DNA from: SAR86 cluster bacterium AG-447-A08
GTDB taxonomy: Bacteria > Pseudomonadota > Gammaproteobacteria > Magnimaribacterales > Magnimaribacteraceae
DNA length: 64,000 nt
Direction of reading: 5' to 3'
NCBI GenBank assembly: GCA_003212335.1
Contig: QCQA01000004.1
Coordinates: forward strand, 97,051 to 161,050
Below the pieces are notes generated by a model. It made no database searches and was not told where the DNA came from. It saw only the letters and a program-made list of their open reading frames with translations. The position numbers and the translations under genes were made by a program. Within the stretch, counting starts at the first letter, position 1; every line of letters starts with the position of its first letter. Below are positions 9,148-19,024 of the stretch, in pieces.

Positions 9148-10518
9148 ATGATAAAAATAGTTTTTTCGATACTCGCCCTATATGTTTTTTCTACCTTTAC
9201 ATTTGCAGATGAAAATTTAGAAAATGAAGCGGTAAAATTACTCCAAGCATATCTAAAAGTAGATACCATTAGCCCTCCTGGAAATGAATCAAGAGCAGTA
9301 GATTTTTTAGCTGAAATATTTGATCAAGAAGGTATCCAATATGATTCAGCAGAAAGTGCCCCTGGTAGGGGAAATATTTGGGCAAGAATAAAGGGAGGTG
9401 ATAAACCAGCTCTTATCCTTTTGCATCATTCTGATGTTGTACCAGCTAATAAAGAATATTGGGATTTTGACCCCCTATCTGGTGCAATAGTAGACGGTTA
9501 CATACAGGGTAGAGGCGCTTTAGATATGAAAGGATTGGGTATCTCCCACTTAGCAAACTTTCTTAAATTCCACAGATCAAATAAACCTCTTAATAGAGAC
9601 ATAATTTATATAGCTGCAGCCGATGAAGAGTCTGGAGGTAAATATGGAATGGGATGGCTTATTGAGAATAGACCAGAGGCTTTTAAAGGCGCAGAATTAT
9701 TATTGAACGAAGGTGGCAGTGGTTTTAAATCTGATGATGGCATTGGATTTAGTATCGAAGTCACTCAGAAGATTCCTGTATGGTTAAGACTTAATTCTGT
9801 TGATCAACCCGGTCATGGTTCTTCACCTAGATCAACAAGTTCAGTTTCAAGAATAGTAGAGGCTTTAAATATTATATGGAATAGTCCTTTTGAGCCCAGA
9901 ATAATACCTGAAGTTGATAGAGTATTTTTAGATAGGTCTGAGGCTCTAGATGAACCTTTTAAAAGTAAGTATAAAAATATTAAGAATATGATCCAAGATC
10001 CAGTCTTTATGAAAGAACTTCAGGAGTTTTCACCTTCTTCTCATGCACTAACTAGAAATACTTGTTCGCTGACTAGAATGAATGGAGGCATAAAAATTAA
10101 TGTAGTTCCTCCTTCAGCATGGGCCGAGATAGATTGCAGAATATTACCCGATCTTAAACCTGAAGAATTTATAGAGCAGATAGAGGATCTTATTAAGGAC
10201 ACTGGAGTTGAGGTTGAGCCTCTCATGTTAGGTTTTTCGGGTTCATCTTCAACAAATTCAGAGCTTTACAAGGCTATTGAGGCCTTTATTCAAAAAAATT
10301 ATCCTGGCTCAAAATTGTCCCCATCTGTTAGTGCTGGATTTACAGATAGCAGATTTTCAAGAGGAATAGGTATAGCTAGCTATGGTTTCAATACTTATAT
10401 TTACGAAGGAAACGAAAGTTCAGGTATACATGGTAATAATGAACGTATCCATGAGAACCGTTATAGGCAAAGTGTAAGAGATTTAAGTCTTATACTTGAA
10501 AAAGTTATATACGACTAA
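9148..10518 (+). CDS. Secreted M20-family metallopeptidase
   Basis: I place the start at ATG 9148, giving 456 residues that begin directly with a signal peptide (MIKIVFSILALYVF..., cleavage near residue 19). A longer frame begins upstream but runs into the helicase gene. M20 zinc-site motifs are present: LHHSDVVPA (His and Asp), GRGALDMKG, ADEESGG with the catalytic glutamates, and a C-terminal GIHGNNERI histidine. The family removes amino acids from peptides or deacylates amino acids; export to the periplasm suggests peptide scavenging. The gene ends 4 bases into the convergent amidase stop. Confidence 0.87.
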   Translation: MIKIVFSILALYVFSTFTFADENLENEAVKLLQAYLKVDTISPPGNESRAVDFLAEIFDQEGIQYDSAESAPGRGNIWARIKGGDKPALILLHHSDVVPANKEYWDFDPLSGAIVDGYIQGRGALDMKGLGISHLANFLKFHRSNKPLNRDIIYIAAADEESGGKYGMGWLIENRPEAFKGAELLLNEGGSGFKSDDGIGFSIEVTQKIPVWLRLNSVDQPGHGSSPRSTSSVSRIVEALNIIWNSPFEPRIIPEVDRVFLDRSEALDEPFKSKYKNIKNMIQDPVFMKELQEFSPSSHALTRNTCSLTRMNGGIKINVVPPSAWAEIDCRILPDLKPEEFIEQIEDLIKDTGVEVEPLMLGFSGSSSTNSELYKAIEAFIQKNYPGSKLSPSVSAGFTDSRFSRGIGIASYGFNTYIYEGNESSGIHGNNERIHENRYRQSVRDLSLILEKVIYD

Positions 10519-11900
10519 ACTGGATCTATAGGAGTAGGGCTCGGAACTTCGTCTTGTATCATTTCCGCAACGGCCAAACATAAATCTTCTCTATATAATT
10601 CAGAATATATTTGGATGCCCGTCGGTAAACCATCATGAACTTCCATAGGCAACGCCACTGAAGGAAGTCCCAGGCAATTTCCAGGAGATATAAAAATGAA
10701 ACTTTCTTTTAAGGTTTGTATTCCAATATCTGGATCAAGGTCTGTATCAATTGGCCAAGGACGATTCGCCCATGTAGGCCCTATACATACTTGATAGTCT
10801 GTTAAGAAAGCTGACCACAATCTTCTAAGTCTTCTCCTTTCAAGTAAAGCCTGGTCCAAAGTCATATCATTTTGAGGGAACTGCTTTTCAAAACGGCGTA
10901 AGTAATCTGCAGTTTCAGGTTTAAAGGCTTCTTCAGGCATTTCATCTAACATGCCACTGTTGAGTACCTTATGCCATATCTCGTAAACTCTTTCTGTTTC
11001 AGGAGCATCGACTTCTTCCACTTCCCAGCCTTTATCAGAAAGGATTTTTCCTGCTTTTTCAATTGCCTCCACGTTGGCAGAATCAATAGTATGATTCTCA
11101 AATTTAGTCACAAGTGCTGCCTTGGGTTTTTGCGGTATATGACCTTCGAAAGGAACAGTCACAGATTGAGGGTCTTCAATGTGCCTTCCTGCCATAGTAA
11201 GCAATCCTGACCTAAGATCTTTGACAGATCTGGCCATAGGGCCATCAGTAAGAAAAGCAGCAGCTATGCCAAAATCCTTAAATCCATCAATTGTTCTTAC
11301 GAAAGGTATTCTTCCAATAGAAGGCTTAAGAGATGCAATTCCACAGCAGTAAGCTGGATTTCTCAAAGAACCTCCAATATCGTTACCTATACCAAAAGGG
11401 CTCATACCTGATGCTATTGCAGCGCCTTCGCCTCCGCTAGAACCTCCCGGAGTTACATCCTTGTTCCATGGATTGTAAGTCCTACCTCTTAATGGGTTAT
11501 CCGTATCAAGTCGCATCCCCATCTCTGGTAAATTAGTTCTTCCTATAGGAATTACACCTGCATTTAACATACGATCAACCAGAGGGGCATTTTCATTAGG
11601 AAAAGAATCTTTCAATAAAGGAATTCCGCTAGTAGTTGGAGAGCCAACTAAATCAACATTTTCTTTAATCGTGATCGGAACTCCGTGAAAAGGTCTGTTT
11701 TTTTCATCTTCACTAGCATTATCAGCTTTATCAGAAAGCGCCAACGCAGATTCTTCAAGTACCACTGTCACAGCATTGATATCCGGATTGACTTCATTAA
11801 TTCTGTCCAGATGAGCCTGAACAATTTCCCGGCTTGAAACCTCTTTAGTTTGGATTAACTTTGCGAGTTCACCAGCACTCTTTTTGATTAGTTCATTCAC
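10515..11900 (-). CDS. Amidase signature family hydrolase
   Basis: This 461-residue protein has the amidase signature GGSSGGEGAAIASGMSPFGI, with the catalytic serine later in GNDIGGSLR and the lysine in PITIKENVD (about residue 80), forming the Ser-cisSer-Lys triad. It hydrolyses an amide, releasing ammonia or an amine. No GatB or GatC neighbour is present, so it is probably a catabolic amidase rather than the GatA subunit of amidotransferase. It starts 9 bases after the upstream fatty-acid oxidation gene stop, so the two are likely cotranscribed. No signal peptide. Confidence 0.87.
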   Translation of the reverse strand: MNELIKKSAGELAKLIQTKEVSSREIVQAHLDRINEVNPDINAVTVVLEESALALSDKADNASEDEKNRPFHGVPITIKENVDLVGSPTTSGIPLLKDSFPNENAPLVDRMLNAGVIPIGRTNLPEMGMRLDTDNPLRGRTYNPWNKDVTPGGSSGGEGAAIASGMSPFGIGNDIGGSLRNPAYCCGIASLKPSIGRIPFVRTIDGFKDFGIAAAFLTDGPMARSVKDLRSGLLTMAGRHIEDPQSVTVPFEGHIPQKPKAALVTKFENHTIDSANVEAIEKAGKILSDKGWEVEEVDAPETERVYEIWHKVLNSGMLDEMPEEAFKPETADYLRRFEKQFPQNDMTLDQALLERRRLRRLWSAFLTDYQVCIGPTWANRPWPIDTDLDPDIGIQTLKESFIFISPGNCLGLPSVALPMEVHDGLPTGIQIYSELYREDLCLAVAEMIQDEVPSPTPIDPV

Positions 11901-11909
11901 ATTAAATAC

Positions 11910-13982
11910 CTATAAAATATTGATCTTCTCAGCTACTACTTTTTCCAAGTAAGCAGAAGGTTTAAATTCTGGACCTAATTCCTTTTCTGCATTTTGTAGC
12001 CACTCAAGTACTTTGTCGTAGCCCACTAGATTCCCGTAGAACATTGGTCCGCCTTCGTAGACTGGCCATCCATATCCATTTGTCCAAACAATATCAATAT
12101 CGCTTGCTCTGATAGCCATTCCTTCTTCTAAGATTTTGAAGCCTTCATTTATCATTGGGTACAAACACCTTTGAAGAATTTCCTCTTTAGAGATATCTCT
12201 CATTTGAGCTTGTCTTTCTTCTCCAAATTTTTTGATAATTTCTTCTACTTCTGGATCTGGTGATTTATTTCTATTTTCATCATATGTATAGAATCCTTTT
12301 CCTGATTTTTGACCCAATCTACCTGCTTCGCAAAGAACATCCCTAAGGGTTTCACCATTAGAAGTCTCCTTATTCCAGCCTATGTCTAAGCCTGCAAGAT
12401 CAGACATCGCAAAAGGACCCATAGGGAATCCAAAATCAAACAATGCGTCATCTATATCCCACGGAAGGGCTCCTTCAAGGATAAGTTTATTAGCTTCTCT
12501 TTGTCTCTGAGCAAGGATTCTATTTCCAACAAATCCAGGACAGACTCCTACCACAGCAGCAATCTTTTGAATCTTTTTAGCTATAGCTAGAGAACTCGCT
12601 ATAACTGATTTAGATGTTTTATCACCCCTAACAATTTCTAAGAGTTTCATGACATTTGCCGGGCTAAAGAAATGAAGACCTATTACATCTTCCGGTCTAC
12701 TGGTTTCGGCAGCAATTTCATTTACGTCTAATGCAGAAGTGTTTGAAGCCAAGATAGCACCGTCTTTACATATTCCATCCAATTGTTTGAAAATATCTTT
12801 TTTTAGATCCATATTTTCAAATACAGCTTCAATAATGAGATCTTGAGAATCAAGTGCTTCTATAGAAGTTTGACCATTAATGAGCGCCATTCTTTCTTCG
12901 ACTTGTTCATTTGTGATACGACCCTTTGCAGCCGTGTTCTCATAGTTTTTTCTGATAATACCTAAGCCTTTATCCAATCTCTCCTGACTTTGTTCAATGA
13001 TTGTTACCGGGATACCAACATTAGCAAAGTTCATAGAAATACCACCACCCATAGTTCCGGCTCCGATAACACCTACACTATTTATTTCTTTAAGAGGAGT
13101 GTCTTTCTCGATATCTGGGATTTTTGTGACTTGTCTCTGTGCAAAGAATATATATCTTTGTGCAGCTGATTGAGAGCCAGTCATCAGTTTCATAAATAAA
13201 TCTTGTTCAACTTTCAATCCCTCTTCAAAGGGTAGGTTGACCGCAGCCTCTACACACTGAATATTATATTCAGGTGCAAGAAAACCTCTTGTTTTTCTAA
13301 GAATTGATTTTCTAAAGTCAGCAAATAGAGCATCATTACCCTTATCAGCTTTTATTTTGTCATTAGCATCTCTTACTTTGACTAAAGGTCTTCCTTCGGA
13401 AACAATCTTATTGGCAAAATTAATCGCGTCATTTTCAAGTTCACCTTCATTTGCCATTTCATCAACTAGACCCATAGCAAGACATTGATCAGCAGGAACA
13501 TGTTCTCCACTTGTCATCATTACTAAAGCTTTTTGAGCCCCCACAATTCTTGGTAATCTCTGAGTTCCACCAGCTCCTGGTAAAAGTCCTAAGTTAACCT
13601 CTGGCAGACCACATTTTGCTGAGGGCACTGCAATACGATAATGACATGTTAGTGCTACCTCTAATCCACCTCCCAAAGCTGTTCCGTGTATTGCAGCAAT
13701 AACTGGTTTTGGAGAATTCTCTATCATGTCCTGTACATCATAAAGAGAAGGACCCTTAGGTGCTTGACCAAACTCAGTGATATCAGCTCCTGCAATGAAA
13801 GTTCTTCCTTCGCAAATAATGACTATAGATTTTACAGATCCATCTTCTATAGCAGCACTCACCCCGTTATTTAATCCTTCTCTTACATTTGCAGATAAAG
13901 CATTTACAGGAGGAGAATTTAGAGTGATAACTGCAACTTCTCCTTTGATTTCTAAGTTAGTAACTTCGTTTATGGTAGGCAT
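11910..13982 (-). CDS. Fused enoyl-CoA hydratase / 3-hydroxyacyl-CoA dehydrogenase
   Basis: A bifunctional beta-oxidation enzyme of 690 residues. Residues from about 1 to 190 are the crotonase domain (AIHGTALGGGLEVAL, the oxyanion region, and GLLPGAGGTQRLPR). The NAD-binding domain begins near residue 300 with GVIGAGTMGGGISM. HFFSPANVMKLLEIV carries the catalytic His of the 3-hydroxyacyl-CoA dehydrogenase domain, followed by two C-terminal helical domains. The length and order resemble FadJ/peroxisomal bifunctional enzymes. It hydrates trans-2-enoyl-CoA and oxidises the product with NAD. No thiolase is adjacent. The 130-base divergent region to the malate synthase gene holds promoters I cannot define. 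Confidence 0.93.
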   Translation of the reverse strand: MPTINEVTNLEIKGEVAVITLNSPPVNALSANVREGLNNGVSAAIEDGSVKSIVIICEGRTFIAGADITEFGQAPKGPSLYDVQDMIENSPKPVIAAIHGTALGGGLEVALTCHYRIAVPSAKCGLPEVNLGLLPGAGGTQRLPRIVGAQKALVMMTSGEHVPADQCLAMGLVDEMANEGELENDAINFANKIVSEGRPLVKVRDANDKIKADKGNDALFADFRKSILRKTRGFLAPEYNIQCVEAAVNLPFEEGLKVEQDLFMKLMTGSQSAAQRYIFFAQRQVTKIPDIEKDTPLKEINSVGVIGAGTMGGGISMNFANVGIPVTIIEQSQERLDKGLGIIRKNYENTAAKGRITNEQVEERMALINGQTSIEALDSQDLIIEAVFENMDLKKDIFKQLDGICKDGAILASNTSALDVNEIAAETSRPEDVIGLHFFSPANVMKLLEIVRGDKTSKSVIASSLAIAKKIQKIAAVVGVCPGFVGNRILAQRQREANKLILEGALPWDIDDALFDFGFPMGPFAMSDLAGLDIGWNKETSNGETLRDVLCEAGRLGQKSGKGFYTYDENRNKSPDPEVEEIIKKFGEERQAQMRDISKEEILQRCLYPMINEGFKILEEGMAIRASDIDIVWTNGYGWPVYEGGPMFYGNLVGYDKVLEWLQNAEKELGPEFKPSAYLEKVVAEKINIL

Positions 13983-14112
13983 ATTTTGTTCCTTAATTTT
14001 TAATCGGTCGTCTATGCTAGCTTAAATAGAACTTAAAAAAAATATTATTTATCTCTCTTGGTTATCATGTAATATTCAACATACTTATATGTACACCAAA
14101 TTAAGGAAATAA

Positions 14113-16278
14113 ATGTCAGATCGAATTGAATACGGAAATTTACAGGTTGCCAAAGAGCTTGATAATTTTTTAAGAGAAGAAGTTGTGCCAGGTATTGATG
14201 TTGATCCTGATGATTTTTGGAAGTCATTTGAGAAAGTCCTTGAAGAGTTTGGTGCAAAGAATAAAGAACTTCTAGAGAAAAGAGAGACTATACAAAAGCA
14301 AATTGATGAATGGCATCTATCAAGAAAAGATGAAAACCATGATCACGAAGAATATGTAAACTTTCTTAAAGAAATAGGCTATCTACTGGATGAAGGAGAA
14401 GATTTTCAAATCACAACTCAAGATGTTGACGATGAGATCAAAAAGGTAGCGGGAGCTCAACTTGTAGTTCCTGTTATGAACGCAAGATTCTCTCTGAATG
14501 CAGCAAATGCAAGGTGGGGCAGTCTTTATGATGCCCTTTATGGCACTGACATGATCTCAGAAGAAGGAGGGGCAGAAAGGTCAGGTCCTTATAATCCAGT
14601 AAGAGGTGATAAAGTTATAGAGTTTTCGAAGAATTTTTTAGATGAAACGGTTCCATTATCAGCTGTCAGTTTTACAGAAGTTACAGGTTTTTCCATTGAA
14701 AATGGAAATCTAAAAGTTAATACAAGCGGTCAAACATCTGATGTCTTAAAAGATCAATCTCAATTTGTAGGTTATACAGGAGATTCTGATAGTCCATCAA
14801 GTATATTGTTGAAAAACAATAACTTACATATAGAAATTCAAATAGATGCTGAAGACTCAGTAGGAAAAGATGATCCTGCCAACATCAAAGATGTAGTGCT
14901 CGAGTCTGCTGTGACTACTATTCAGGATTTAGAAGATTCAGTTGCCGCTGTTGATGCTGAAGATAAGTCCTTAGCCTACAGAAACTGGTTGGGTTTAATG
15001 AGAGGTGATTTAAAGGAATCATTCATGAAAGGAGGAGAAGAAATGACTCGCTCTTTAAATGAAGATAGAACTTATTCTGATGTTGATGGTAATGAAATGA
15101 CCCTTCCAGGTAGGAGTGTCCTTCTTGTAAGAAATGTAGGGCATTTAATGACTAATCCAGCAATTTTAGATGGCAATGGCAATGAAGTTCCTGAAGGAAT
15201 TATGGATGCAATGTTTACTATTTGTATCGGTAAACACGACCTTCAGAAAAAAGGGCATCTTGCTAATTCAAGAACTGGAAGCATATATATAGTTAAACCA
15301 AAAATGCATGGACCTGAAGAGGTTAAATTCACTTGCGATTTATTTGCTAGAGTTGAAGAAGAGCTTGGCCTGGAGCCCCTCACTGTGAAAGTAGGAATAA
15401 TGGATGAGGAGAGACGAACTACAGTCAATCTTAAGGAATGTATAAGAGCAGCTAGCGATAGAGTTATTTTTATAAATACAGGATTTTTAGATAGAACTGG
15501 CGATGAAATTCATACCAGCATGGAGGCAGGGCCTGTAATACCTAAAGCACAGATGAAACAACAGCCCTGGATAAGTGCTTATGAAGACTGGAATGTAGAT
15601 GTCGGCCTTGAGACTGGCTTTAAAGGTAAGGCTCAAATAGGAAAAGGAATGTGGGCTATGCCTGACGAAATGCTAGGAATGTATGAGAATAAATCTATGC
15701 ACCCTGAAGCTGGAGCTAACTGTGCTTGGGTTCCTTCACCAACCGCAGCTACCTTGCATGCAATCCATTATCATCAAGTTTCTGTTCCAGAGAGACAAGA
15801 AGAATTGATCTCAAGAACTAGAGCAGACTTGAAAGACATTTTATCTATACCCTTATTAAAAGATCCTGAAAGTTTAACTCCTGAAGAAATCCAGGCTGAG
15901 CTAGATAATAATTGCCAAGGCATATTAGGTTATGTTGTTAGGTGGGTTGATCTTGGGGTGGGCTGCTCGAAAGTTCCGGATATAAATAATGTCGGCCTTA
16001 TGGAAGATAGAGCTACCTGTAGAATATCTAGTCAACATATCGCAAATTGGCTTCATCATGATCTCTGTACTGAAGATCAGGTTGTAGAGACAATGCGAAA
16101 GATGGCCTCTGTTGTAGATGAACAAAATGCTGGTGACCCTGAATATATAAACATGGCTCCTAGTTTTGATGGTATAGCTTTTTCAGCTGCAGTAGATTTG
16201 GCTATCAAAGGAAGAACACAGCCTAGTGGATATACTGAACCTATTCTTCATTCCAAAAGATTAGAGTTTAAAGCTTAA
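14113..16278 (+). CDS. glcB: Malate synthase G
   Basis: A single-chain malate synthase of 721 residues, the usual length of isoform G. It condenses glyoxylate and acetyl-CoA to malate. Characteristic stretches include [11 protein letters not shown], the [16 protein letters not shown] block, [14 protein letters not shown] around the active-site glutamate and aspartate region, and [13 protein letters not shown]. An AAGGAAAT sequence precedes the ATG. Isocitrate lyase is not in the window, so whether this serves the glyoxylate shunt or glycolate/glyoxylate use is open. It is followed after 62 bases, containing a hairpin, by a tight gene run. Confidence 0.96.
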   Translation: MSDRIEYGNLQVAKELDNFLREEVVPGIDVDPDDFWKSFEKVLEEFGAKNKELLEKRETIQKQIDEWHLSRKDENHDHEEYVNFLKEIGYLLDEGEDFQITTQDVDDEIKKVAGAQLVVPVMNARFSLNAANARWGSLYDALYGTDMISEEGGAERSGPYNPVRGDKVIEFSKNFLDETVPLSAVSFTEVTGFSIENGNLKVNTSGQTSDVLKDQSQFVGYTGDSDSPSSILLKNNNLHIEIQIDAEDSVGKDDPANIKDVVLESAVTTIQDLEDSVAAVDAEDKSLAYRNWLGLMRGDLKESFMKGGEEMTRSLNEDRTYSDVDGNEMTLPGRSVLLVRNVGHLMTNPAILDGNGNEVPEGIMDAMFTICIGKHDLQKKGHLANSRTGSIYIVKPKMHGPEEVKFTCDLFARVEEELGLEPLTVKVGIMDEERRTTVNLKECIRAASDRVIFINTGFLDRTGDEIHTSMEAGPVIPKAQMKQQPWISAYEDWNVDVGLETGFKGKAQIGKGMWAMPDEMLGMYENKSMHPEAGANCAWVPSPTAATLHAIHYHQVSVPERQEELISRTRADLKDILSIPLLKDPESLTPEEIQAELDNNCQGILGYVVRWVDLGVGCSKVPDINNVGLMEDRATCRISSQHIANWLHHDLCTEDQVVETMRKMASVVDEQNAGDPEYINMAPSFDGIAFSAAVDLAIKGRTQPSGYTEPILHSKRLEFKA

Positions 16279-16295
16279 TATAAACTGCTATTTGA

Positions 16296-16326
16296 CCTTT
16301 CAAGTCTATTCTTTAGACTAGAAGGG
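16296..16326 (+). other. Imperfect hairpin between glcB and the next gene
   Basis: CCTTTC-A-AGTCTA (16296-16308), loop TTCTT, then TAGACT-A-GAAGGG (16314-16326) folds into a 12-bp stem with one A-A mismatch and one G-T pair. No U-tract follows directly; TTTTT comes 9 bases later, just before the next ATG. It could be a weak terminator, an mRNA-stability element, or structure controlling translation of the gene at 16341. Confidence 0.5.
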
Positions 16327-16340
16327 CAGTCGAGGTTTTT

Positions 16341-16859
16341 ATGAAGAAAGCGTTATTTTTGAGTTTCTTTTTATTTTCAAGTTCTCATTTTTTTGGAGAA
16401 GATACTTCTTTTAATTGTGATCCAAAGAAATTTTTAGCTGATGATGTACTTGAAAAAGTTTTGGTGCATAGAGACTCGGCTTTCAATATTTGTTTAGATT
16501 GTGAAGATCAGTCTTGTCGGTTTAAAGCCGCATTGCTTTCAGATGAAAAAAGCCTTTCGATATGTAAGCGACTTTTTTGTACGGCATCTTTTGCTAGCAG
16601 AGGATTTGAAATACCCCCCGAAACGCCCAGAGGTAAAAGTCTTTTTAGCTACAAGTACTCTATTTCAAAGGAAGGTAAGGTTAAAAACATAAAAGTTGAG
16701 AGTACTGAAGGTGTCTTCTCATCTCGGGATGCAAGAGAATTTATCAAGGCTCTTACTAGAAAAACTAAATATGTACCAATAGAGTTCGAAGGGAATTACT
16801 ATGAATTAACAAATTTAAAGTCTGAAATTTCAATCAATACAAGATTAGGAAACGATTAA
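16341..16859 (+). CDS. Secreted protein with possible TonB C-terminal-like domain
   Basis: A 172-residue protein with a signal peptide (MKKALFLSFFLFSSSHFFG, cleavage near residue 19) and six cysteines in the first half of the mature part, spaced so that disulfides are possible. The C-terminal half (SYKYSISKEGKVKNIKVEST...) resembles the beta-strand pattern of TonB C-terminal or TonB-like periplasmic domains, but there is no membrane anchor or proline-rich linker, so it is not a normal energy transducer. Its stop is 2 bases from the next gene. Function unknown. Confidence 0.65.
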   Translation: MKKALFLSFFLFSSSHFFGEDTSFNCDPKKFLADDVLEKVLVHRDSAFNICLDCEDQSCRFKAALLSDEKSLSICKRLFCTASFASRGFEIPPETPRGKSLFSYKYSISKEGKVKNIKVESTEGVFSSRDAREFIKALTRKTKYVPIEFEGNYYELTNLKSEISINTRLGND

Positions 16860-16861
16860 TT

Positions 16862-17149
16862 ATGAAAGGATATTGGATAACATTATGCAATGTGACTGAC
16901 CCAGAAGGGTATGGAGAATATATTAAACTAGCTGGGCCCGCGATTGAAAAATTTGGTGGTAGATTTTTGGCAAGAGGAGGTGATCAAATTAAATTTGAAG
17001 GTGATCCTTATGAAAGAACTGTAGTTGTAGAGTTTAACTCTTTACAGGATGCACAAGATGCTTACAACTCAGAAGATTATAAAATCGCCTTAAAATATTC
17101 CTCCACTTCTTCTGAGAGACATGTTGTAGTTGTAGAAGGTCTTGATTAG
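16862..17149 (+). CDS. DUF1330 family protein
   Basis: This small 95-residue cytoplasmic protein has the DUF1330 pattern: YWI at the start, DPEGYGEYIKLAGPAIEKFGGRFLARGG in the middle, and the ERTVVVEFNSLQDAQDAYNSEDY stretch. The family has a dimeric alpha/beta-barrel (ferredoxin-like) fold. Its biochemical role is not established. It sits 2 bases after the secreted protein gene and 3 bases before the permease gene, inside a probable operon. Confidence 0.85.
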   Translation: MKGYWITLCNVTDPEGYGEYIKLAGPAIEKFGGRFLARGGDQIKFEGDPYERTVVVEFNSLQDAQDAYNSEDYKIALKYSSTSSERHVVVVEGLD

Positions 17150-17152
17150 AGG

Positions 17153-17905
17153 GTGGAAATCCTCAATTTATTCTTAGTTTGCTTGGCTGCATTTTTGGCA
17201 GGGAGTTTGAATTCCTTAGCAGGAGGAGGAAGTTTCATCACTCTTCCAGCATTGTTATTTGTAGGTATACCTCCAGTATTAGCAAATACCACTAGTGCAG
17301 CGGTTCTTTTGCCAGGTTACTTGGGTTCTGTATTAGGATTTAAAAACACTTTCTCTACAATCGATTATAAAAAGCTACTACCCTTATTATTAATATCAAT
17401 AATATGTTGTGTTGGGGGAGCGATTTCTCTTATTAAGACTTCTAATGAGTTCTTTTTAAAATTTATTCCCTTTTTAATTTTAATTGCAACATTAATGTTC
17501 ATTATCAATCCTTCTTTAAATCAGACTCAATCTCCAACCTCCTCAGGCTTCTTAAGAAGTATTGGATTAGCTCTTGTGAGTACATATGGAGGATATTTTA
17601 ACGGTGGTTTAGGCATAGCACTGCTATCAGTACTGTCATTGGGGAAAGAATTTTCTTTGAAGCAGATGTCAGCGATTAAGTCTTTTCTTTCTTTTTTGAT
17701 AACAACCGTCTCAGTAATCATTTTCTTCTTTAATGATTTTATTGTTTGGAGTTATGTTTTTTATATGGTTTTCTTTTCAATTATGGGCGGGTTTTTTGGC
17801 GCTAAATTAACAGAACTCTTACCCTCTCAATGGGTTAGGAGGTTTGTTATTCTAGTTGGTTCTGTTTTAAGTTTTTCATTAATTTACACAAGTTACTTCA
17901 AATAA
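17153..17905 (+). CDS. TauE/SafE-family permease
   Basis: The protein has 250 residues and about 8 hydrophobic segments. The first helix contains AGSLNSLAGGGSF and is followed by the LANTTSAAVLLPGYLGS segment, both typical of the TauE/SafE (DUF81) family; the repeat half carries GGYFNGGLGIALL. Members export or import organosulfur or sulfite-type anions. The start appears to be a GTG at 17153, next to a GAGGG sequence. It precedes the malonate carrier genes by 1 base, so an organic-anion role is plausible, but the substrate is unproven. Confidence 0.85.
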   Translation: MEILNLFLVCLAAFLAGSLNSLAGGGSFITLPALLFVGIPPVLANTTSAAVLLPGYLGSVLGFKNTFSTIDYKKLLPLLLISIICCVGGAISLIKTSNEFFLKFIPFLILIATLMFIINPSLNQTQSPTSSGFLRSIGLALVSTYGGYFNGGLGIALLSVLSLGKEFSLKQMSAIKSFLSFLITTVSVIIFFFNDFIVWSYVFYMVFFSIMGGFFGAKLTELLPSQWVRRFVILVGSVLSFSLIYTSYFK

Positions 17906-17906
17906 T

Positions 17907-18266
17907 ATGGTCATTTACGGAATTGCTTTACTTGGAATTTGCACTCTTATTGGTTTATTTGCTGGTCAGTTATTAGGTTCATGGTTTGGTATAGATGCAA
18001 ATGTAGGAGGTATAGGGATAGCCATGCTTCTACTCATGTATTTTTCAAATACCTCTAACGCCCATTTCAAAATTGGAGATATGTCTGAGAAAGGTATTAC
18101 CTTTTGGAGTATGATTTATATTCCCATCGTGGTTGCAATGGCGGCAAAGCAAAATGTAATAGGAGCAATTGATGGAGGCTTAATGGCTCTTTTAGCCGGT
18201 ATATTTGCTGTTTCGGTTTCTTTTATCTTCATCCCCATCATTTCTAACTTTGAGAAAAATAAATGA
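17907..18266 (+). CDS. madL: Malonate transporter subunit MadL
   Basis: A membrane protein of 119 residues with about four helices, matching MadL in length and in the IGLFAGQLLGSWFGIDANVGGIGIAMLLLM block. With MadM it forms a sodium-dependent malonate carrier first described in Malonomonas rubra. The start overlaps nothing but follows the TauE gene by 1 base, and its stop overlaps the madM ATG by 4 bases, as is normal for this pair. Confidence 0.9.
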   Translation: MVIYGIALLGICTLIGLFAGQLLGSWFGIDANVGGIGIAMLLLMYFSNTSNAHFKIGDMSEKGITFWSMIYIPIVVAMAAKQNVIGAIDGGLMALLAGIFAVSVSFIFIPIISNFEKNK

Positions 18267-19021
18267 ACAGTTTTGAAGATATTCTAATAACTAATAACTT
18301 AATTACAGCCTTTGTTTTTGTTGGTTTAACAGTTTATTTTGCTTATTTTATTTCGGAAAAATTAACTAATGGACGTTTTCATGGATCAGCAGTAGCAATA
18401 ATCTTAGGTTTAATTTTTGCTTACTTTGCTGGCACTCTTACCGGAGGAGAAAAAGGTGTAGCTGATATTGCCATATTATCCGGAGTAGGTATCTTAGGTG
18501 GATCTATGTTGCGAGATTTTGCTATTGTTGCAACAGCTTATGGCGCAAACTTCAGTGATTTAAAGTCTTCAGGTAAAGCTGGAATTTTCTCTCTTTTTTT
18601 TGGTGTGATACTTTCATTTAGCTTAGGTGCCATAGTGGCAATAGCTTTTGGGTACGATGATCCAAAGGATATAACTACAATTGGGGCTGGAACAGTTACT
18701 TTTGTTGTAGGACCCGTTAGTGGCTCAGCAATTGGAGCCAGTAGCGAAGTTATAGCTCTGAGCATTGCTGCAGGTCTGGTCAAGTCTATTTTAGTAATGA
18801 CTATGACTCCTTTATTTGCCAAACGAATTGGTTTGGATAATCCTAAGTCGGCCATGGTATTTGGAGGATTGATGGGTACTAACAGCGGTGTTGCTGCTGG
18901 ATTAGCAGCCGTCGACCCTAAGCTGGTTCCCTATGGAGCTATGACAGCAACCTTTTATACAGCTGTAGGATGTTTATTAGTACCTTCTGTATTATTTCTT
19001 TTAATTGATTTAATGTTCTAG
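18263..19021 (+). CDS. madM: Malonate transporter subunit MadM
   Basis: This 252-residue inner-membrane protein is the larger subunit of the malonate:Na+ symporter. Hydrophobic segments span almost the full length; family blocks include the glycine-rich GVGILGGSMLRDFAIVATAYG, the GAGTVTFVVGPVSGSAIGA stretch and GGLMGTNSGVAAGLAA. It is translationally coupled to madL through a 4-base overlap. Together with the MatB-like ligase at 2528 it gives a route from external malonate to malonyl-CoA. No malonate decarboxylase subunits are nearby. Confidence 0.9.
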   Translation: MNSFEDILITNNLITAFVFVGLTVYFAYFISEKLTNGRFHGSAVAIILGLIFAYFAGTLTGGEKGVADIAILSGVGILGGSMLRDFAIVATAYGANFSDLKSSGKAGIFSLFFGVILSFSLGAIVAIAFGYDDPKDITTIGAGTVTFVVGPVSGSAIGASSEVIALSIAAGLVKSILVMTMTPLFAKRIGLDNPKSAMVFGGLMGTNSGVAAGLAAVDPKLVPYGAMTATFYTAVGCLLVPSVLFLLIDLMF

Positions 19022-19024
19022 TTT

